A stretch of DNA of 64,000 nucleotides from Steinernema hermaphroditum (Eukaryota > Nematoda > Chromadorea > Rhabditida > Steinernematidae): assembly GCA_030435675.1 (NCBI GenBank), contig CM059623.1:4428012-4492011 (forward strand). The letters are read 5' to 3'. Positions 21,678-33,931 of this stretch are shown here, one piece after another (the first letter of the stretch is position 1; each line of letters opens with the position of its first letter). A program made the translations under genes and the position numbers. The notes below the pieces were generated by a model. It searched no databases. It saw only the letters and a program-made list of their open reading frames with translations, and had not been told where the DNA came from.

Positions 21678-22797
21678 ATGAGTTTGGTCGATTGGTCCCT
21701 GAGCGCTGCAAAGGCTTTCCAAATCCAGCGATTTCTGTGCTTCTACCTAATGTTGGCGTTGATAGTAGGACTGTTTTCCAACGGTCTGATCGTCTTGGTC
21801 ACTTTAAAGTAGGTCATCTCACCAAAACAGCGGTCTCATTGTTCTTTAGGACACGTTCCCTTCGACGTCCATGTAACATTCTGATCGCCATCCAGGCCGT
21901 CATGGACATCCTCACCACTTTCGGGCATCCGCCCTTCGTCTACTTCATCTTCACGGAAACGCTCATTCCGTTCTCCGAGTGTTACATCTATCAGTTCCTT
22001 CCCTGCACGGGGATGAACATCACGACCGCTCTGATGGTCGCCATTGGCGTAGACCGCTACCTTTCGATAAAATACCCCACGAAGTGAGCGATCCCAACGA
22101 GGCTTAGGCTTAGGCGTGTGCTTCAGATACCGAAAGTGGTCACCGACACTGTACATATCGCTAATGATGCTTGGATGCATCCTCTACGACGTCCTCGTCA
22201 AGGTCATGGGCTACGTGACCCTCACCGATGATCCGGTCATCTGCCTGATAGCCGACGCCTACTACGGTATCGGAAAGGACTTCTGGGTGTTCTCAGAAGT
22301 GGTCATCAACGTTTTCGTCCTGATTGTCTACCAGAAAATCCGTCAAGAGATGAAGAAGATGTCGAGTAAGCCGTTCTTTCGAGAGTTCTAAGACCCGGTT
22401 TAGCAAGCACCATGAAGAGCCACACGGAGAACATCATGGCCTCTCTCTACATAATCGTCTTCTTCTACATCTTCGGCTGGCTGACGACGATGTGCCTACT
22501 GGGAACGCTGCGAGTCCTCACCACCGAGTAGGAAACGGCTTCAGTCACACAGCTGAGAAAGCTTGATTTAGGGCGAACCTTGTGGTGACCGCCGAGTTGG
22601 CGTCCGGATTGTTCGCCAACTTGAACATGACGATCCCGGCGTTTGTGTACTTCTCGCGGAGTGTCGCCTACAAGAACGCTCTGAAGAGTTTGCTGGGGAA
22701 GGACAAGGTCGGAACCGTTGGCGTATCAGTGGTGACGTCGAATCAGAAGGGAACCAGCTCAAGAACTGGACAGGCTGCAACCATTAGTGATTGTTGA
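21678..22797 (+). CDS. Srsx-type chemoreceptor GPCR
   Basis: Five exons (21678-21808, 21850-22083, 22127-22365, 22404-22527, 22572-22797) give 317 residues with seven hydrophobic segments. TM1 ends LIVGLFSNGLIVLVTLK (conserved Asn in GLFSNG). TM3 ends with the DRY-like AIGVDRYLSIKYP. TM6 is IFGWLTTMC and TM7 is GLFANLNMTIPAFVYF. These fit the nematode Srsx class of serpentine receptors, expected in the plasma membrane of sensory neurons. First of three same-strand paralogues, all with the same intron positions and phases. The ATG lies 7 bases behind a TTTCAG acceptor. The ligand cannot be inferred. Confidence 0.85.
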
Positions 22798-24291
22798 TGT
22801 GTGTTTTTGTTTTACTATTTTTGGTAATTTGTCAATTTTCGTTTGCACTCTATTTTGTGACATTTCTGATATGGCGACGCTTGTATTCACCATTTAATTG
22901 AAACATGGATAATAGAGCACTTCCTCAACGCTTTTACGAGTTTATACTTGTGAATGAACGGCTCCCACCATGCCTCATAAAGCACAATAACAAAGTCACA
23001 CCGTAGTCGCCTTTATTCGGTACGGATGTCCCATTTCCGGCGATAATCCGGGATCTGTTGCCATTAGATACAGTAACCATTCACTGCCTTCTACAACTTA
23101 CGCCACTTTCCATAGATAGCGCTAGGCGAGTGCAGAGAGACCATTCAAAGTGGACTGTCTTGGATTCACGAAGACAGAAAGGGCTGGCAAAAGCAGTAGA
23201 CATGCAGAGGAGGATCGATGCTTCAGAGTCCTGTTTGCTTCCTTCCTTCCTTAGAGGACGACCGACAGATCACAGAGTGCAGATAGAATTAAGTAGGCCT
23301 CACCCGTTTGCTCTCGGCGACACTGTGGATTCAGATCGCACTCATTTTCGATGTTCAATTCAATATGTGCATGCGACTGTCGAGGCTTCCAAATAGGGTT
23401 TGCTTCCTTCCTTTCAGTATTTGTCCGTGAGCTAACATTTAGGCTGTACTTAGTAGTCCTTTTGTTGTCTTGTTTGTTCCCCATGTACTAAATAAACCTT
23501 TATCGAAGACTTTGTCCCCAAAGTCCGCCACACACATAGTACCAGGCGAGCAATCCGGCTATGAGATGATGTTTCGTAGAATGTGAAGTGATTCACGAAG
23601 GATTAACGAATCTCCCTAGAGCGCTTGATTTCCAGTATACACTTCACCGTTGTAGATGCATCCCCTGGATGCATTTCAGCGAGATCTCAGGGCGCTTTAC
23701 AATATACTTTTTCTCCTTGATGTGTAGGAAGCAAATCGAGTATAAAATCTGTACCTAGTCTTCTTGTCCAGAAACATCTAATTCTTCTTCCATTCTTCTT
23801 TCATTTCGCTCCAAATGCTTGCATTTATGACCGCCTGTTGATCTTAAAGGCAACAGTTAAGCTCGTCCCTAGTCAACCTCTTTGCCAACTCATCGACGAT
23901 TGATCGACATTGATCAGAATCATCTTTTGCTCAGACATCTCAGGCCCTTCCACCCTGAGTTATGTAGCAGATGTCATTTAAATGCTCACTGGGACGGTTA
24001 GTCATCAAACCACCACATGTTACTGAGAAACGGCTTTTAAACCGAAATACTGCACATGATTAACGAATCTCTCGAGAGACTCCCATGCATTCATTTCTTT
24101 CTAAAGCGCCGAGAAAACAAGTTCATAAAAATCTTCTTTTTCTATCTTTTAGTACAAAAGCATTTCGCAGAAACGTCACAAAGACAACAAACCTTTTCAG
24201 CCACCCACCAAATCCCTCCTGGGTGTTTTGCTCTCACTCATAAGAAGGAGAAGCAAACACTCCTCCGTCAGTCTGGATCGCTGCCTGAAGG
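22798..24291. other. intergenic between Srsx genes
   Basis: 1.5 kb with no supportable gene. It contains no recognisable copy of the missing exon 1 of the downstream receptor. Confidence 0.5.
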
Positions 24292-25459
24292 ATGCTCGAC
24301 TGGTCCCTGGCTCCTTCCCTTCCCTGCACGGGCATGAACATCACGACCGCTCTGATGCTGGCCATTGGGATCGATCGGTATTTCTGTTTGAAATACCCAC
24401 TGAGGTACGTGAAACTCGGGGAAAGGGGAGGAGCGACAAGCATGAATTTTGATGAAAGTTATTTAACAATCCCACCCAAAGAATGACTCGTGTGCCCTCC
24501 AAAATCCGGGAAATGTGACGGACTCGACTTGAAGCTGACAAAAAAAGGTCCAGGAGTTAAACCTGAGAGAGATAGATGCACACTCGGACAGAGTCCCTGG
24601 TTTCCTCGTTCTAACCGCAGGTGCCAAACACCATATCATTTCAATGTGCCTGCGTATACACTGCAATAGATATCTATGTATATCCTTCCTCTCCAGTTCC
24701 TATACGACCGATGTAAGCAACAGTCAGGTAATCACAGCAAAGTTCTATCAAAATCTTGGAAATGTCAGCTCTTTCCCATTCCTTTCAGATATCGTCAGTG
24801 GTCAAAAAAGATCTACGTATCTCTGGTGATGTTGACCTGCGTCGTCTATGACCTGTCTCTCAAATTCGTAGGCTACCTAACCCTGTCCGACCACAAGGTC
24901 ATCTGCCTGATTTCCGCTGCCTATTACGGCCGTGGAAAAGACTACTGGGTGTTTTCCCAAGTGACCATCAACTTTCTTGTTTTGGTGGTTTACGTTCGGA
25001 TTAAGCGAGAGATGAAGAGCTTGACGGGTAGTGTAACCTTTCCGTAATCGATTTGTTTCATCCATCTCTCTAGCGAGTATTCAAAACTCCCACATGATGA
25101 ACATAATGTACTCGCTGTATATAATCGTCGGATTCTACATTTTCGGCTGGTTTATGACCATGTGTGGATGTGGCGTCGTTCGGCTGATCACCACAGAGTA
25201 TGAGCATCCATATGAACATGAGATATCTCTGAACTTTAGGCCAAATTTCACCGTTACAGCCGAACTCAGCGTTGGCGTCTTTGCGAATATCAACATGGCG
25301 ATTCCGGCATTTGTCTACTTCACAAGAAGTGTGGAATACAAAGGCGCTTTGAAGAGATTGATGGGAAGAAACGCCGTTGGAGCATCAGGTGCTGTGGTTT
25401 CTATCAGTCAAGCAAGTCGAAACGCGAACGCCCAAAGTCAGCCGGAACGAAGGACGTGA
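24292..25459 (+). CDS. Srsx-type GPCR lacking TM1-TM3 (internal deletion)
   Basis: Exons 24292-24404, 24789-25027, 25074-25197 and 25240-25459 join in frame to 231 residues. From TM4 to the tail it matches the flanking receptors (YRQWSKKIYVSL, IFGWFMTMC, GVFANINMAIPAFVYF), with exon 3 of identical length (239 bp). Its start, MLDWSLAPSLPCTGMNITTA, fuses what looks like the beginning of exon 1 (compare VDWSL in the upstream gene) straight onto the middle of exon 2 (LPCTGMNITTA). TM1, TM2 and part of TM3 are missing. The DRY-like motif (AIGIDRYFCLKYP) is kept. No stop or frameshift is present, so it is either a recent pseudogene or a short expressed receptor form. The following intron is about 384 bp, longer than in its paralogues. 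Confidence 0.7.
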
Positions 25460-27675
25460 CAAAAAGTGTTGATTGGTTCACGGAGAAGACGAATCACTGA
25501 GGAAGAAGAAGACAATTAAATGTTTTGTTTTGATTTTTCGTGGCTCCTGCATGTAGTTTACATTTCAGCAGATCACGCAAACTTTAACTCTAAAATCTAC
25601 AACAAAAATTTGACCCTGGCGCTGCTGGGTCAGTAGCATGACCCTGCCTTTACCACATCCGCGAAATGTTGAAACATAGGAGCACAATAAAGATGTGCTC
25701 TTTACTCGCCAATTAAAGGCAGAGGACATAAACGACCGATTCGCAGGTGATATGCACACAAAAGAGTCCTGATGACAGTCTGCATCGGCAGTTAGTGGCT
25801 GTAGACGATCTTCTAGAAGATTCCATTGGTGCTTGTGTAGACAACTCTGGCAAACTTGTAAATTGTAAAAAAAGTGGTCGTTGAGGACTAGTTGCGATGA
25901 CAAAGCTGCCTGATTGCGATAAAGATGCCAGTACAAGATCTAACGACAGAAATGGAACAGCCAAAACACTAAGAAAAAGAAAAGAGATCGCAGAGCCTGA
26001 TATAGCCGGTTAAAGTTGGATCTGTCCAAAAGTTTAATGCTCTGCTCGACCTTTGCGTTGGAGTCCTTCTGATGGAGATGGCATAAGAAGTTGAATTTTA
26101 CTAAAGTCGGCGAGAAGACGATGATGAAGAACTTCGTTTATACGTACTCCAATACTGTTTACAGTAACATATACATAAAGGGAGCTGTTTAACCTGATTA
26201 GTGCGGTGCAGATGCACGCCTCCAAATCTTCAAAAACCTCCAAAAAAACGCCTCTAAAACGCTGTTTTTCCATATAGAACGAACTTTATGAAACGTGGAG
26301 CACACCACAGTAAAGTGCCTTTCAAGGGATGTAGGATCACGGAAATTGGCGCACTCAATGTGGACTTATATGTCTAGACATAGCCCCTGATTGTCAGAAT
26401 GTTAACTGATGCAGAATGATAGACGCACCCACACAATACGCGCTTCTATCCTCGATTTGGCATCGATCTTTTTAGATTCATAAGCTCCTCCGAAACGACA
26501 TAACGAAAGACTTCAAGACTATGCCAGGCCACTTGAACGAAGCATCGAATAGGTCATCATATTGTGAACGCGATGTTCGAAGTGAACCGAAGAGTTAACC
26601 AATAAATACACATGTAAGCCCCTCCGGTGAGATTTCACTCCTTTTCGATGGCCATCTCAAATGTCAAATGTTTTAGGCCTAGACACTCATGTCTGTATTC
26701 CAACGTTATATGGGATGCTTCTTGCTCAGTTTGGCTCAGCTATGCTGTAGCTATATCATTTCAAAGCCAAAAGTCGTTTTTGTCAGAAATATCGCATAAT
26801 AACAGATAACGATATTTAAGTCAGTAAATAAGTTAGAAACATGGCGTAAACACATGCGTCTATAAATCCCTCGAGCATGCACCGACTCCGCCAAAACAAG
26901 TTTTGATACATTTCCACATGGATTCATCAACAGTTACCTCGTTAACCATCTGTCTTAAGTTTCACATGTCTATAGAAGCTATTCGATTCGATGGTTAAAA
27001 CGTGCCTAGGATATAAGAAATATTGTTTGTTTTTTTCGCAAGAAAAAAAGAGTTACCGCCAATTAAAGGAACAGATGCTTCCGGACGAAATTAAAGAGAT
27101 TTTTTGCGGTGCTGTTGTGTAGTGAGGAATGATTGGAAGAGATACTTCCTGCTCGCCTGGTGACTAGACTCTCGTTTAGTGCATCTATGCATATATTCGC
27201 TTTTATGGTCGGGACACACCTTGATGCCTGTGTTTTACTCTACTGTTACTTAACACAACATAAAGAGTGTCAAACAAGATCCGCCTCAACAGACCGATAC
27301 TTTGGTGTCTGTCTGATAGACAATTGTGTCAAGTATACCTGCCTGGAATCGGTCGGTTTCTTATTGTTTCCCACCACTTCACACTGATCCCTAGCACAAA
27401 AAAAATGAGTGTCAGTGTTCCTTAGTCGGCAAGCATCGAAGTGTCTGTCTGGTAGACCTCTCGGTCTGTTTGTCAACAGTCCAAAAGCGAATTGATGAAT
27501 ATGCGTAACAAGAAAAGCTTCCTAAGAGTCCTGCTCAGGTCGAGCTGCAACTTGGTGGATAAGTAGCCCAGCACGAAACCCCCAACCCCTGTCCCTCCTA
27601 GGGAGTGCATATGCTACTGATCTCCTACGTGTCGATCCTGCACATGACGGCTGATTATCTTAATTTCCAGAAACC
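25460..27675. other. intergenic between Srsx genes
   Basis: 2.2 kb, AT-rich. I see no exon, RNA gene or clear repeat. The last 15 bp before 27676 is the TTTCCAG acceptor of the next receptor. Confidence 0.5.
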
Positions 27676-28913
27676 ATGTCCATTGTTAACTGGTACCTAA
27701 CTCCTTCGGTCGCTTTCTCCATCCAGAAATATGCAGCTGCTTACTTATTCGTTACCGTATTCATTGGACTCTTCTCCAACGGGTCCATTGTCTTAGTCAC
27801 CCTTAAGTAAGCACTTGTTCTTCTCCCAACAATTATACCTTAGGTCCCAACATCTTCGCGGACCCTGCAACATTCTGATCGCCATCCAGGCCCTCATGGA
27901 CATCGTCACCTCTCTCGGCCACATCGTCTACTTCTACTTCCTTTACTCTCGAACCTTGATTCCCTTCTCCGAGTGCTACTTTTACCAATTCGTTCCCACG
28001 TCGGCCATGAACATCACCACAGCGCTCACGCTGGCCATCGGCGTGGACCGTCTGCTCAGCTTGAAGTACCCGCTGCTGTAGGTTCCTTTCACATGATTTT
28101 CTGTGGCATAAAAGGTCCGTAGACATAGACATATTACAGACTATAGTCTCTTATCATGTCACAAAGCATAATCAACATGTACCAAAACTGAGTCGATCTG
28201 GCCTTATCTAAAAGGCTCTGCCCATCCTCAGTAAATAAATGATTGAAAAAGGTCACTAAATGAACACGCTTTAGGTACAAAATGTGGTCCATAAAGATCT
28301 ACTTGACCCTTATGCTTCTGAGTTGCGTTCTCTACGACGTTCTCATCAAGTTGATCGCCTACATGACCCTAACGGACGACTTGGTCATCTGCCTGATAGC
28401 CGACGGCTACGTCGGTCTCGGCAAAGACACTTGGGTCTTCACCCAGGTGATCATAAACGTCGCCGTAGTCCTCGTCTACCGTAAGATCCAGCAAGAAATG
28501 GCGGTTCTCAGGAGTACGTACAAATGCATTTCCCCGTGAGCCCCTTCTTTTCGTTCAGATAGCGTCAAGGAAGCCCGGATAATCATCCTCTCCCTATACA
28601 CAATCGTGGTGGCCTACATCTTCGGCTGGCTGATGACCATGTGTCTTCTTGGAGTGGTCCGAGTGTTGACCACGGAGTAAACTCTCCCCAAAGGCTCAGC
28701 AGAACTTTGCATTCTAGGCCGAATCTCGTGGTCACATGCGAACTCTTTGCCGGACTCTTCGCTAATCTGAACATGGTCATCCCCGCCTTCATCTACTACT
28801 ACAGGAGCAGCATGTACAACATGGCGTTCAGAGGAGTCTTCCGGAAGGCAGAAGTGACGCCGTTGAGCGGATCGCACGCCGGAAGCACACAAGCACGAAC
28901 ATCCATCCACTAA
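27676..28913 (+). CDS. Srsx-type chemoreceptor GPCR
   Basis: Five exons (27676-27806, 27844-28077, 28275-28513, 28559-28676, 28718-28913), 305 residues, seven hydrophobic segments. Key motifs: FIGLFSNGSIVLVTLK (TM1), CNILIAIQALMDIVTS (TM2), AIGVDRLLSLKYP after TM3 (DRL instead of DRY), IFGWLMTMC (TM6) and GLFANLNMVIPAFIYYY (TM7). Exons 1-3 have exactly the same lengths (131, 234, 239 bp) as in the gene at 21678, showing tandem duplication. The C-tail is short and Ser/Thr-rich. A plasma-membrane chemosensory role follows from the family; the ligand is unknown. Confidence 0.85.
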
Positions 28914-29464
28914 GATACACATTACTCGTATTTCGGAAAGATTTTCTGAAAATTTGTGAAATAAAGAGACTCATCCTCGTGGAAAAAAGAAACCTCGAAG
29001 ATTCTGCGTCAAATACTGATCGACGTGCATAGATCATGCAAAATAAGGTGTCGTAGTCACCTGCTGAAAGAGTTCGCCGAAAAATCAGTTCGAATACGGT
29101 TCCATGGTGAACATAAACGAGCGAACCCGCAAAAATCCGGACATGCGAGCTTTACTAGACCGCGTCTTTCGAAGCTCAACGTCTCGTCTCAACGGTTCCC
29201 TCCACGATCTGCGCTGTCTACTGTCTGCCGAAAGCCTCAATTCCAGACACCACTCGCTCACGATCATCAGCGCAGTCGGTCGCTGATGGTGAAACGGAGC
29301 GCTCCGTTTTGCAGAAATTTAAAGCGCCAATTTGAAATTTTAAGCGCATTTTGCCTTGGTTTTGCGTAGAACGCTACTTGTTTTTGGCCATCGTTTCTTA
29401 CGCGCTTACGCTGTCACTTCTGAGTATTCATTTATGACTTTTCAGGTAATCCGTACTCAGCGCA
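28914..29464. other. intergenic, nothing firm
   Basis: About 550 bp between the last Srsx gene and the coiled-coil array gene. No exon or repeat recognised. Ends with a TTTTCAG acceptor at 29445-29451 ahead of the next start codon. Confidence 0.5.
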
Positions 29465-31668
29465 ATGGCTACGACCGCTGAACGTAACATCGCCGATATG
29501 TCCACTGCGTTGGGAGAAGAGTTAGAAAAGCTTAAAACTCAAAACTCAAAGATCAAACAAATGTACTTGGATGCTGTTGAGAAGCACGTGGTTTGTTCAG
29601 TGTCCTTTTAACCGTATTTTCTATCTTGTGCGCTTTGCAGAACGCTCTTAAAGAAATTCAAGCACTTTCGGGTGTCATCACAAAACTTGAAACTGAGAAC
29701 AGTGAGGCCAAGGCACAAAGTGATTCTGAGAAGTTCGCTATGCAGCAAAGACTCGATTCTTTAGTCATCTGTGAGCAGGTACGTAATGCAGTATTTATTT
29801 TACCACCAGAATTGACGTCAAGTTAACGGTATTTTCTATCTTGTGCGCTTTGCAGAACGCTCTTAAAGAAATTCAGAAACTTTCGAGTGTCATCACACAG
29901 CTTGAAACTCAGAACAGTGAGGCCAAGGCTCAAAGTGATTCTGAGAAGTTCGCTATGCAGCAAAGGCTCGATTCTTTGGTCATCAGTGAGCAGGTACGTA
30001 ATGCAGTACTTATTTTACCACCAGAATTGATTACAGAAGAACGTGGAGAAAGTGGAGTCGCTCACTGACCTCATCGGGAAATTTCAAATTGAAATCGGTG
30101 ACTTGAAGAAGAGAAACGAACGGATGAAGTCCTTGTCCAAATTGAATGAGGAACTAGAGTTAGCCAATGCCGATCTGAAAACCCATATTGCTCAAAGTGA
30201 TTCCGAAAAGTTCGCTATGCAGCAAAGACTCGATTCTTTCGTCAGCAGTGAACAGGTATGTAATCCAATAGCTACTTTAACACCGGAATTAATTACAGAA
30301 GAACGTAGAGAAAGTGGAGTCTCTCACTGAGCTCATCGGGAAATTCCAAACTGAAATTGGTGACTTGAAGAAGCGAAACGAAGAGATGAAGTCTTTGTCT
30401 AAATTGAATGAGGAACTAGAGTTAGCCAATGCCGATCTAAAAACCCATATTGCTCAAAGTGATTCCGAAAAGTTCGCTATGCAGCAAAGACTCGATTCTT
30501 TCGTCAGCAGTGAGCAGGTATGTAATCCAATAGCTACTTTAACACCGGAATTAATTACAGAAGAACGTAGAGAAAGTGGAGTCTCTCACTGAGCTCATCG
30601 GGAAATTCCAAACTGAAATTGGTGACTTGAAGAAGCGAAACGAAGAGATGAAGTCTTTGTCTAAATTGAATGAGGAACTAGAGTTAGCCAATGCCGATCT
30701 AAAAACCCATATTGCTCAAAGTGATTCCGAAAAGTTCGCTATGCAACAAAGACTCGATTCTTTGGTCAGCAGTGAGCAGGTATGTAATCCAATAGCTATT
30801 TTAACACCGGAATTAATTACAGAAGAACGTAGAGAAAGTGGAGTCTCTCACTGAGCTCATCGGGAAATTCCAAACTGAAATTGGTGACTTGAAGAAGCGA
30901 AACGAAGAGATGAAGTCTTTGTCTAAATTGAATGAGGAACTAGAGTTGGCCAATGCCGATCTGAAAACCCATATTGCTCAAAGTGATTCCGAGAAGTTCG
31001 CTATGCAGCAAAGACTCGATTCTTTAGTTAGCAAAGACCTGGTATATAAACATCACAAAAAGGCTTGAATATGTACTGTTACTTGCAGAGAAACACAGAA
31101 AAAGTGGACTCTCTTGGTGATATTATTGCAAAGCTCCGAGTTGAGAACAGTGACTTGAAGAAAGCGGTCACCGCCAGCGAAGATGAAATCGAGGGTCTCA
31201 AGATAGCCGTCGGTTGCAATAACGGCGAACTTTCTGCTATTCAAGAGCAGATTAAGACATCCGCAAGGCAGGAACAGGTAAGTGTATTTAGCTCGAATTA
31301 GTTTTTGCATTTTTATATATTATAGAAGGCAGTTGAGAAACTTAAGTCAATTTCGAAAGTAAATGATGAGCTGCAAGGGGCTAATGCTGAGCTAAAGAAA
31401 ATGGTGAACGAGAGCAAGAAGGGACAAGCATCACTCCAAGCGAAACTGGATGCTTCAACGAATAAAGCTCAGGTTTGCAGATGGTTATTATGAATTTTGT
31501 ACTAACAGTCGAGATGTTTAGAAGGCCTTTGAGGAAGTCAAATCATTAACCAGTCTTGTCGAGGATCTGCATCACCAGAACAACGATCTGAAGAAGTATG
31601 CTTACGTGGCAGTTGGTTCAATCCTGCTTGTCTTTCCTATCCTTTTGGTAGTCGGTCGCACATTATAA
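29465..31668 (+). CDS. tail-anchored coiled-coil protein built of tandem duplicated exons
   Basis: Ten exons, all joined in phase 0: 29465-29590, 29641-29778, 29856-29993, 30037-30255, 30299-30517, 30561-30779, 30823-31041, 31089-31277, 31326-31472 and 31522-31668, giving 586 residues. Exons 2-3 are a 138-bp pair (46 residues each). Exons 4-7 are four 219-bp copies (73 residues each) on a strict 262-bp period that includes the intron. Each copy begins KNVEKVESLT and ends in SDSEKFAMQQRLDS...EQ. The protein is almost pure alpha-helical coiled coil with heptad Leu/Ile. The last 25 residues (YVAVGSILLVFPILLVVGRTL) form a single C-terminal membrane anchor, so the bulk faces the cytosol. The ATG lies behind a TTTTCAG acceptor. 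No named family recognised; golgin-like tethers and organelle linkers share this layout. Confidence 0.8.
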
Positions 31669-31899
31669 GTGCTGAATGTCGTGTAATTGTTATATTAATT
31701 GTATTCATATGGTGATATAGAGCTATACGCATGTACTATTTGAAGTAGCTTACTAAATAATAAACAGGTGATTTAAAGTGTTGGCTCTGTACGATGGTTT
31801 TTTTGCACCTGAACGCATAGTATTTTCTTATTTGATTCGCTCTGATTTTTATTTATATTTTTATTTTCAGAGTTGCATACCCGACGTTTGTTCAGGACA
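31669..31899 (+). other. short intercistronic region
   Basis: About 230 bp between two same-strand genes. It has an AATAAA near 31757, a T-rich stretch, then TTATTTTCAG at 31861-31870 directly upstream of the next ATG. This is the arrangement expected for a nematode operon or closely spaced trans-spliced genes. Confidence 0.5.
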
Positions 31900-33672
31900 A
31901 TGATGGGGCTCTTCTCGAAGAAAAAGAAGAAGGATCACAAAGAGATGGACGAAGACGAGCAACTCGCTCTAGCGATCGCTCTGAGCTACCAGGCTGACGC
32001 TGATGCGTCTAATCCGGGATCTTCCGCAGCTAGAGCAATACAAGAAGATGAGGAACTCGCAAAAGCGATCGCACTGAGCAAGTTAGAAGCCGCAGAGGAG
32101 CGGGATAAGCCGAAGGTGGGACAGAGTCACAATAACCCGAGTCGGATTTCTTCCATCTCGACGGTTAGTGACTGTTCGCCGAGCGACACAGGTCTTTTCA
32201 ATAATGGTAAGCTTTTTTGTGGTCATCTCCGGGCGCCATGATCCTCTCCAGACACGTCCTGTTTCTCATTCTCACTTATCTGCTATCAGCAATTGTGACC
32301 GGTTGGTCACTAACTGCATATTGCTTGGGAGGAGCGTTTATTTTGTCTACATTTGAGACAGACTGATAAGCTGTTTTGTGGTCATCTCCAGGCACCATGA
32401 TCCTCTCCAGACACGTCCTGTTTCTCATTCTCACTTATCTGCTATCAGCAATTGTGCCCGGTTGGTCACTAACTGCATATTGCTAGGGAGGAGCGTTTAT
32501 CTTGTCTACATTTGAGACAGACTGATAGACGACGATGAAGCAGATGAGTCTGCTGGGCGGTGATGATCGGTTCCGAAAGATCGGCCAGTCCAACTATATC
32601 AGATGAGACAAAGGGAAGGGTGTCTGGAGAGTACCAATTGACGTGTTTTGCATTTGTTGATGTCCTCGATTTAGGTACCGTGTGTGCAGATACGACTGTG
32701 GATCCCGATTTGGCGCGCTACCTTAGCAAGGACTACTGGTTGGAGAAGCAGTATCAGCCAAAGAGTGAACCCGAAGAAACGGCCCCCGGTCCGTCAACTA
32801 CTGCACAAAGCTGGGTAGCTCGTCCACTGCTGAAGGAAGAAACTCCCGTCTTCAAGGAGGTGCCAAAGCCGCCAGTACGCTCCTTGGGAGAGGCAACCGT
32901 GCTTTCCTTGGAAGGGAGCGTGGCTAGAATGGAAGCTCGTATTCGGCGCACTTTGGCACGCGGACGATCAGTTGGCACTGACGTGGAAATTCACAGAATG
33001 TTTACTGAGCTCATGCAGGCATACAACTCGCAAGTCATCAAGCGAATGAGTGAATTGGAAGCGGAAAGAGATCACTATGAGCAGCTACAAGTAAGCAGAA
33101 CTGAACTGATGGAGGATCCAGCCTCTTTTGCAGGATCGTGTGGATAGCATCATCGAAGCTCGTCAGGCAGTGGATGCTCTTCGCGAAGACTATGCACGCG
33201 AAAAGAAGGAACGAGAGCTCGCCGAAGAGCGTGAGCTTCAGCGCAAGATTCAAGAAAAGCTCACTGCCATGAGAGTCAAGAAACAGGTTGGTCAGAACCT
33301 TGCTGTACGGACCCTGTGAACTGGACTTTTAGGAAATGTTGAACCAACAACGCCAGGAGGTCCTCAAGAAGATTCACGAGTCGCGCGCAACAAATACCCA
33401 ACTTTTTGGTTATGTTGCGCCAGAGCAGCCGAGTGTCCGCATGCCGGAAACTCCCAGTACCAGCGTCTTCAGGCAAGAACCTGTCGCTCCAAGCCTTTCT
33501 CTGGACAGTCTTTTCTTCAAAGATAGCCCAGAAATATCGAGAGTTCCGGATGTGAAGAGAGAACCTACGCAGAACGCTACAGGTGAACACTGATGGTGGT
33601 TGGATTCGTAATAACAAAAAGGACTTTATAGAAATCGCAGAAGAACCTCCACTCATCAGATTTGATGACTGA
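31900..33672 (+). CDS. Hrs-like ESCRT-0 protein without VHS and FYVE domains
   Basis: Exons 31900-32206, 32675-33090, 33134-33286, 33333-33582 and 33632-33672 join in frame to 388 residues. Two ubiquitin-interacting motifs lie at about residues 18-36 (DEQLALAIALSY) and 53-70 (EDEELAKAIALSK). The Hrs signature DPDLARYLSKDYWLEKQ follows, then the helical core (MEARIRRTLARGRSVGTD, then LQRKIQEKLTAMRVKKQ and EMLNQQRQEVLKK). It ends PPLIRFDD, matching the LISFD clathrin-box tail of Hrs. Hrs normally begins with VHS and FYVE domains that bind PI(3)P on endosomes. Both are absent, and the preceding DNA is another gene. Instead the protein starts MMGLFSKKKKKD; starting at the second Met gives Gly-2 and a polybasic run, a possible myristoyl/basic membrane signal. 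Expected role: sorting ubiquitinated cargo on endosomes, or a decoy of Hrs. Confidence 0.8.
32215..32530 (+). repeat. 159-bp tandem duplication inside an intron
   Basis: TTTTGTGGTCATCTCC through GAGACAGACTGATA occurs at about 32215-32367 and again at 32374-32526, offset 159 bp, with only a few substitutions. It lies in the 468-bp first intron of the Hrs-like gene and accounts for its unusual length. After it sits an acidic, exon-like stretch (GACGACGATGAAG) that I could not splice in frame. Confidence 0.85.
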
Positions 33673-33931
33673 CTCCCCTCTCAAGTGTCGATCAACGCAA
33701 ACAGTTTGTTAATTGTATAAGTTCACAGGTTGTAAGTAAAAGTCGCAGTTCGCTATAAATTTTCTTTTCTGCAATCTGTGTGACAGTGCAGCACTCGCTC
33801 CCAGACCGATGAGATTGAACACCCAACTGTATTAAATTTTATTCTTTATCTTCGAGAATTTATATTTACACAAGGGAATGTTTAGGACACGTTTTGTACC
33901 ACCGGGATAGAGATTAGCTCTTTCGCGACTT

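Noticed and set aside
32527..32561. Extra acidic exon (DDDEADESAG) in the Hrs-like gene
   Set aside because: Good acceptor upstream, but no donor gives a phase compatible with the next exon; direct splicing 32206 to 32675 keeps the frame.
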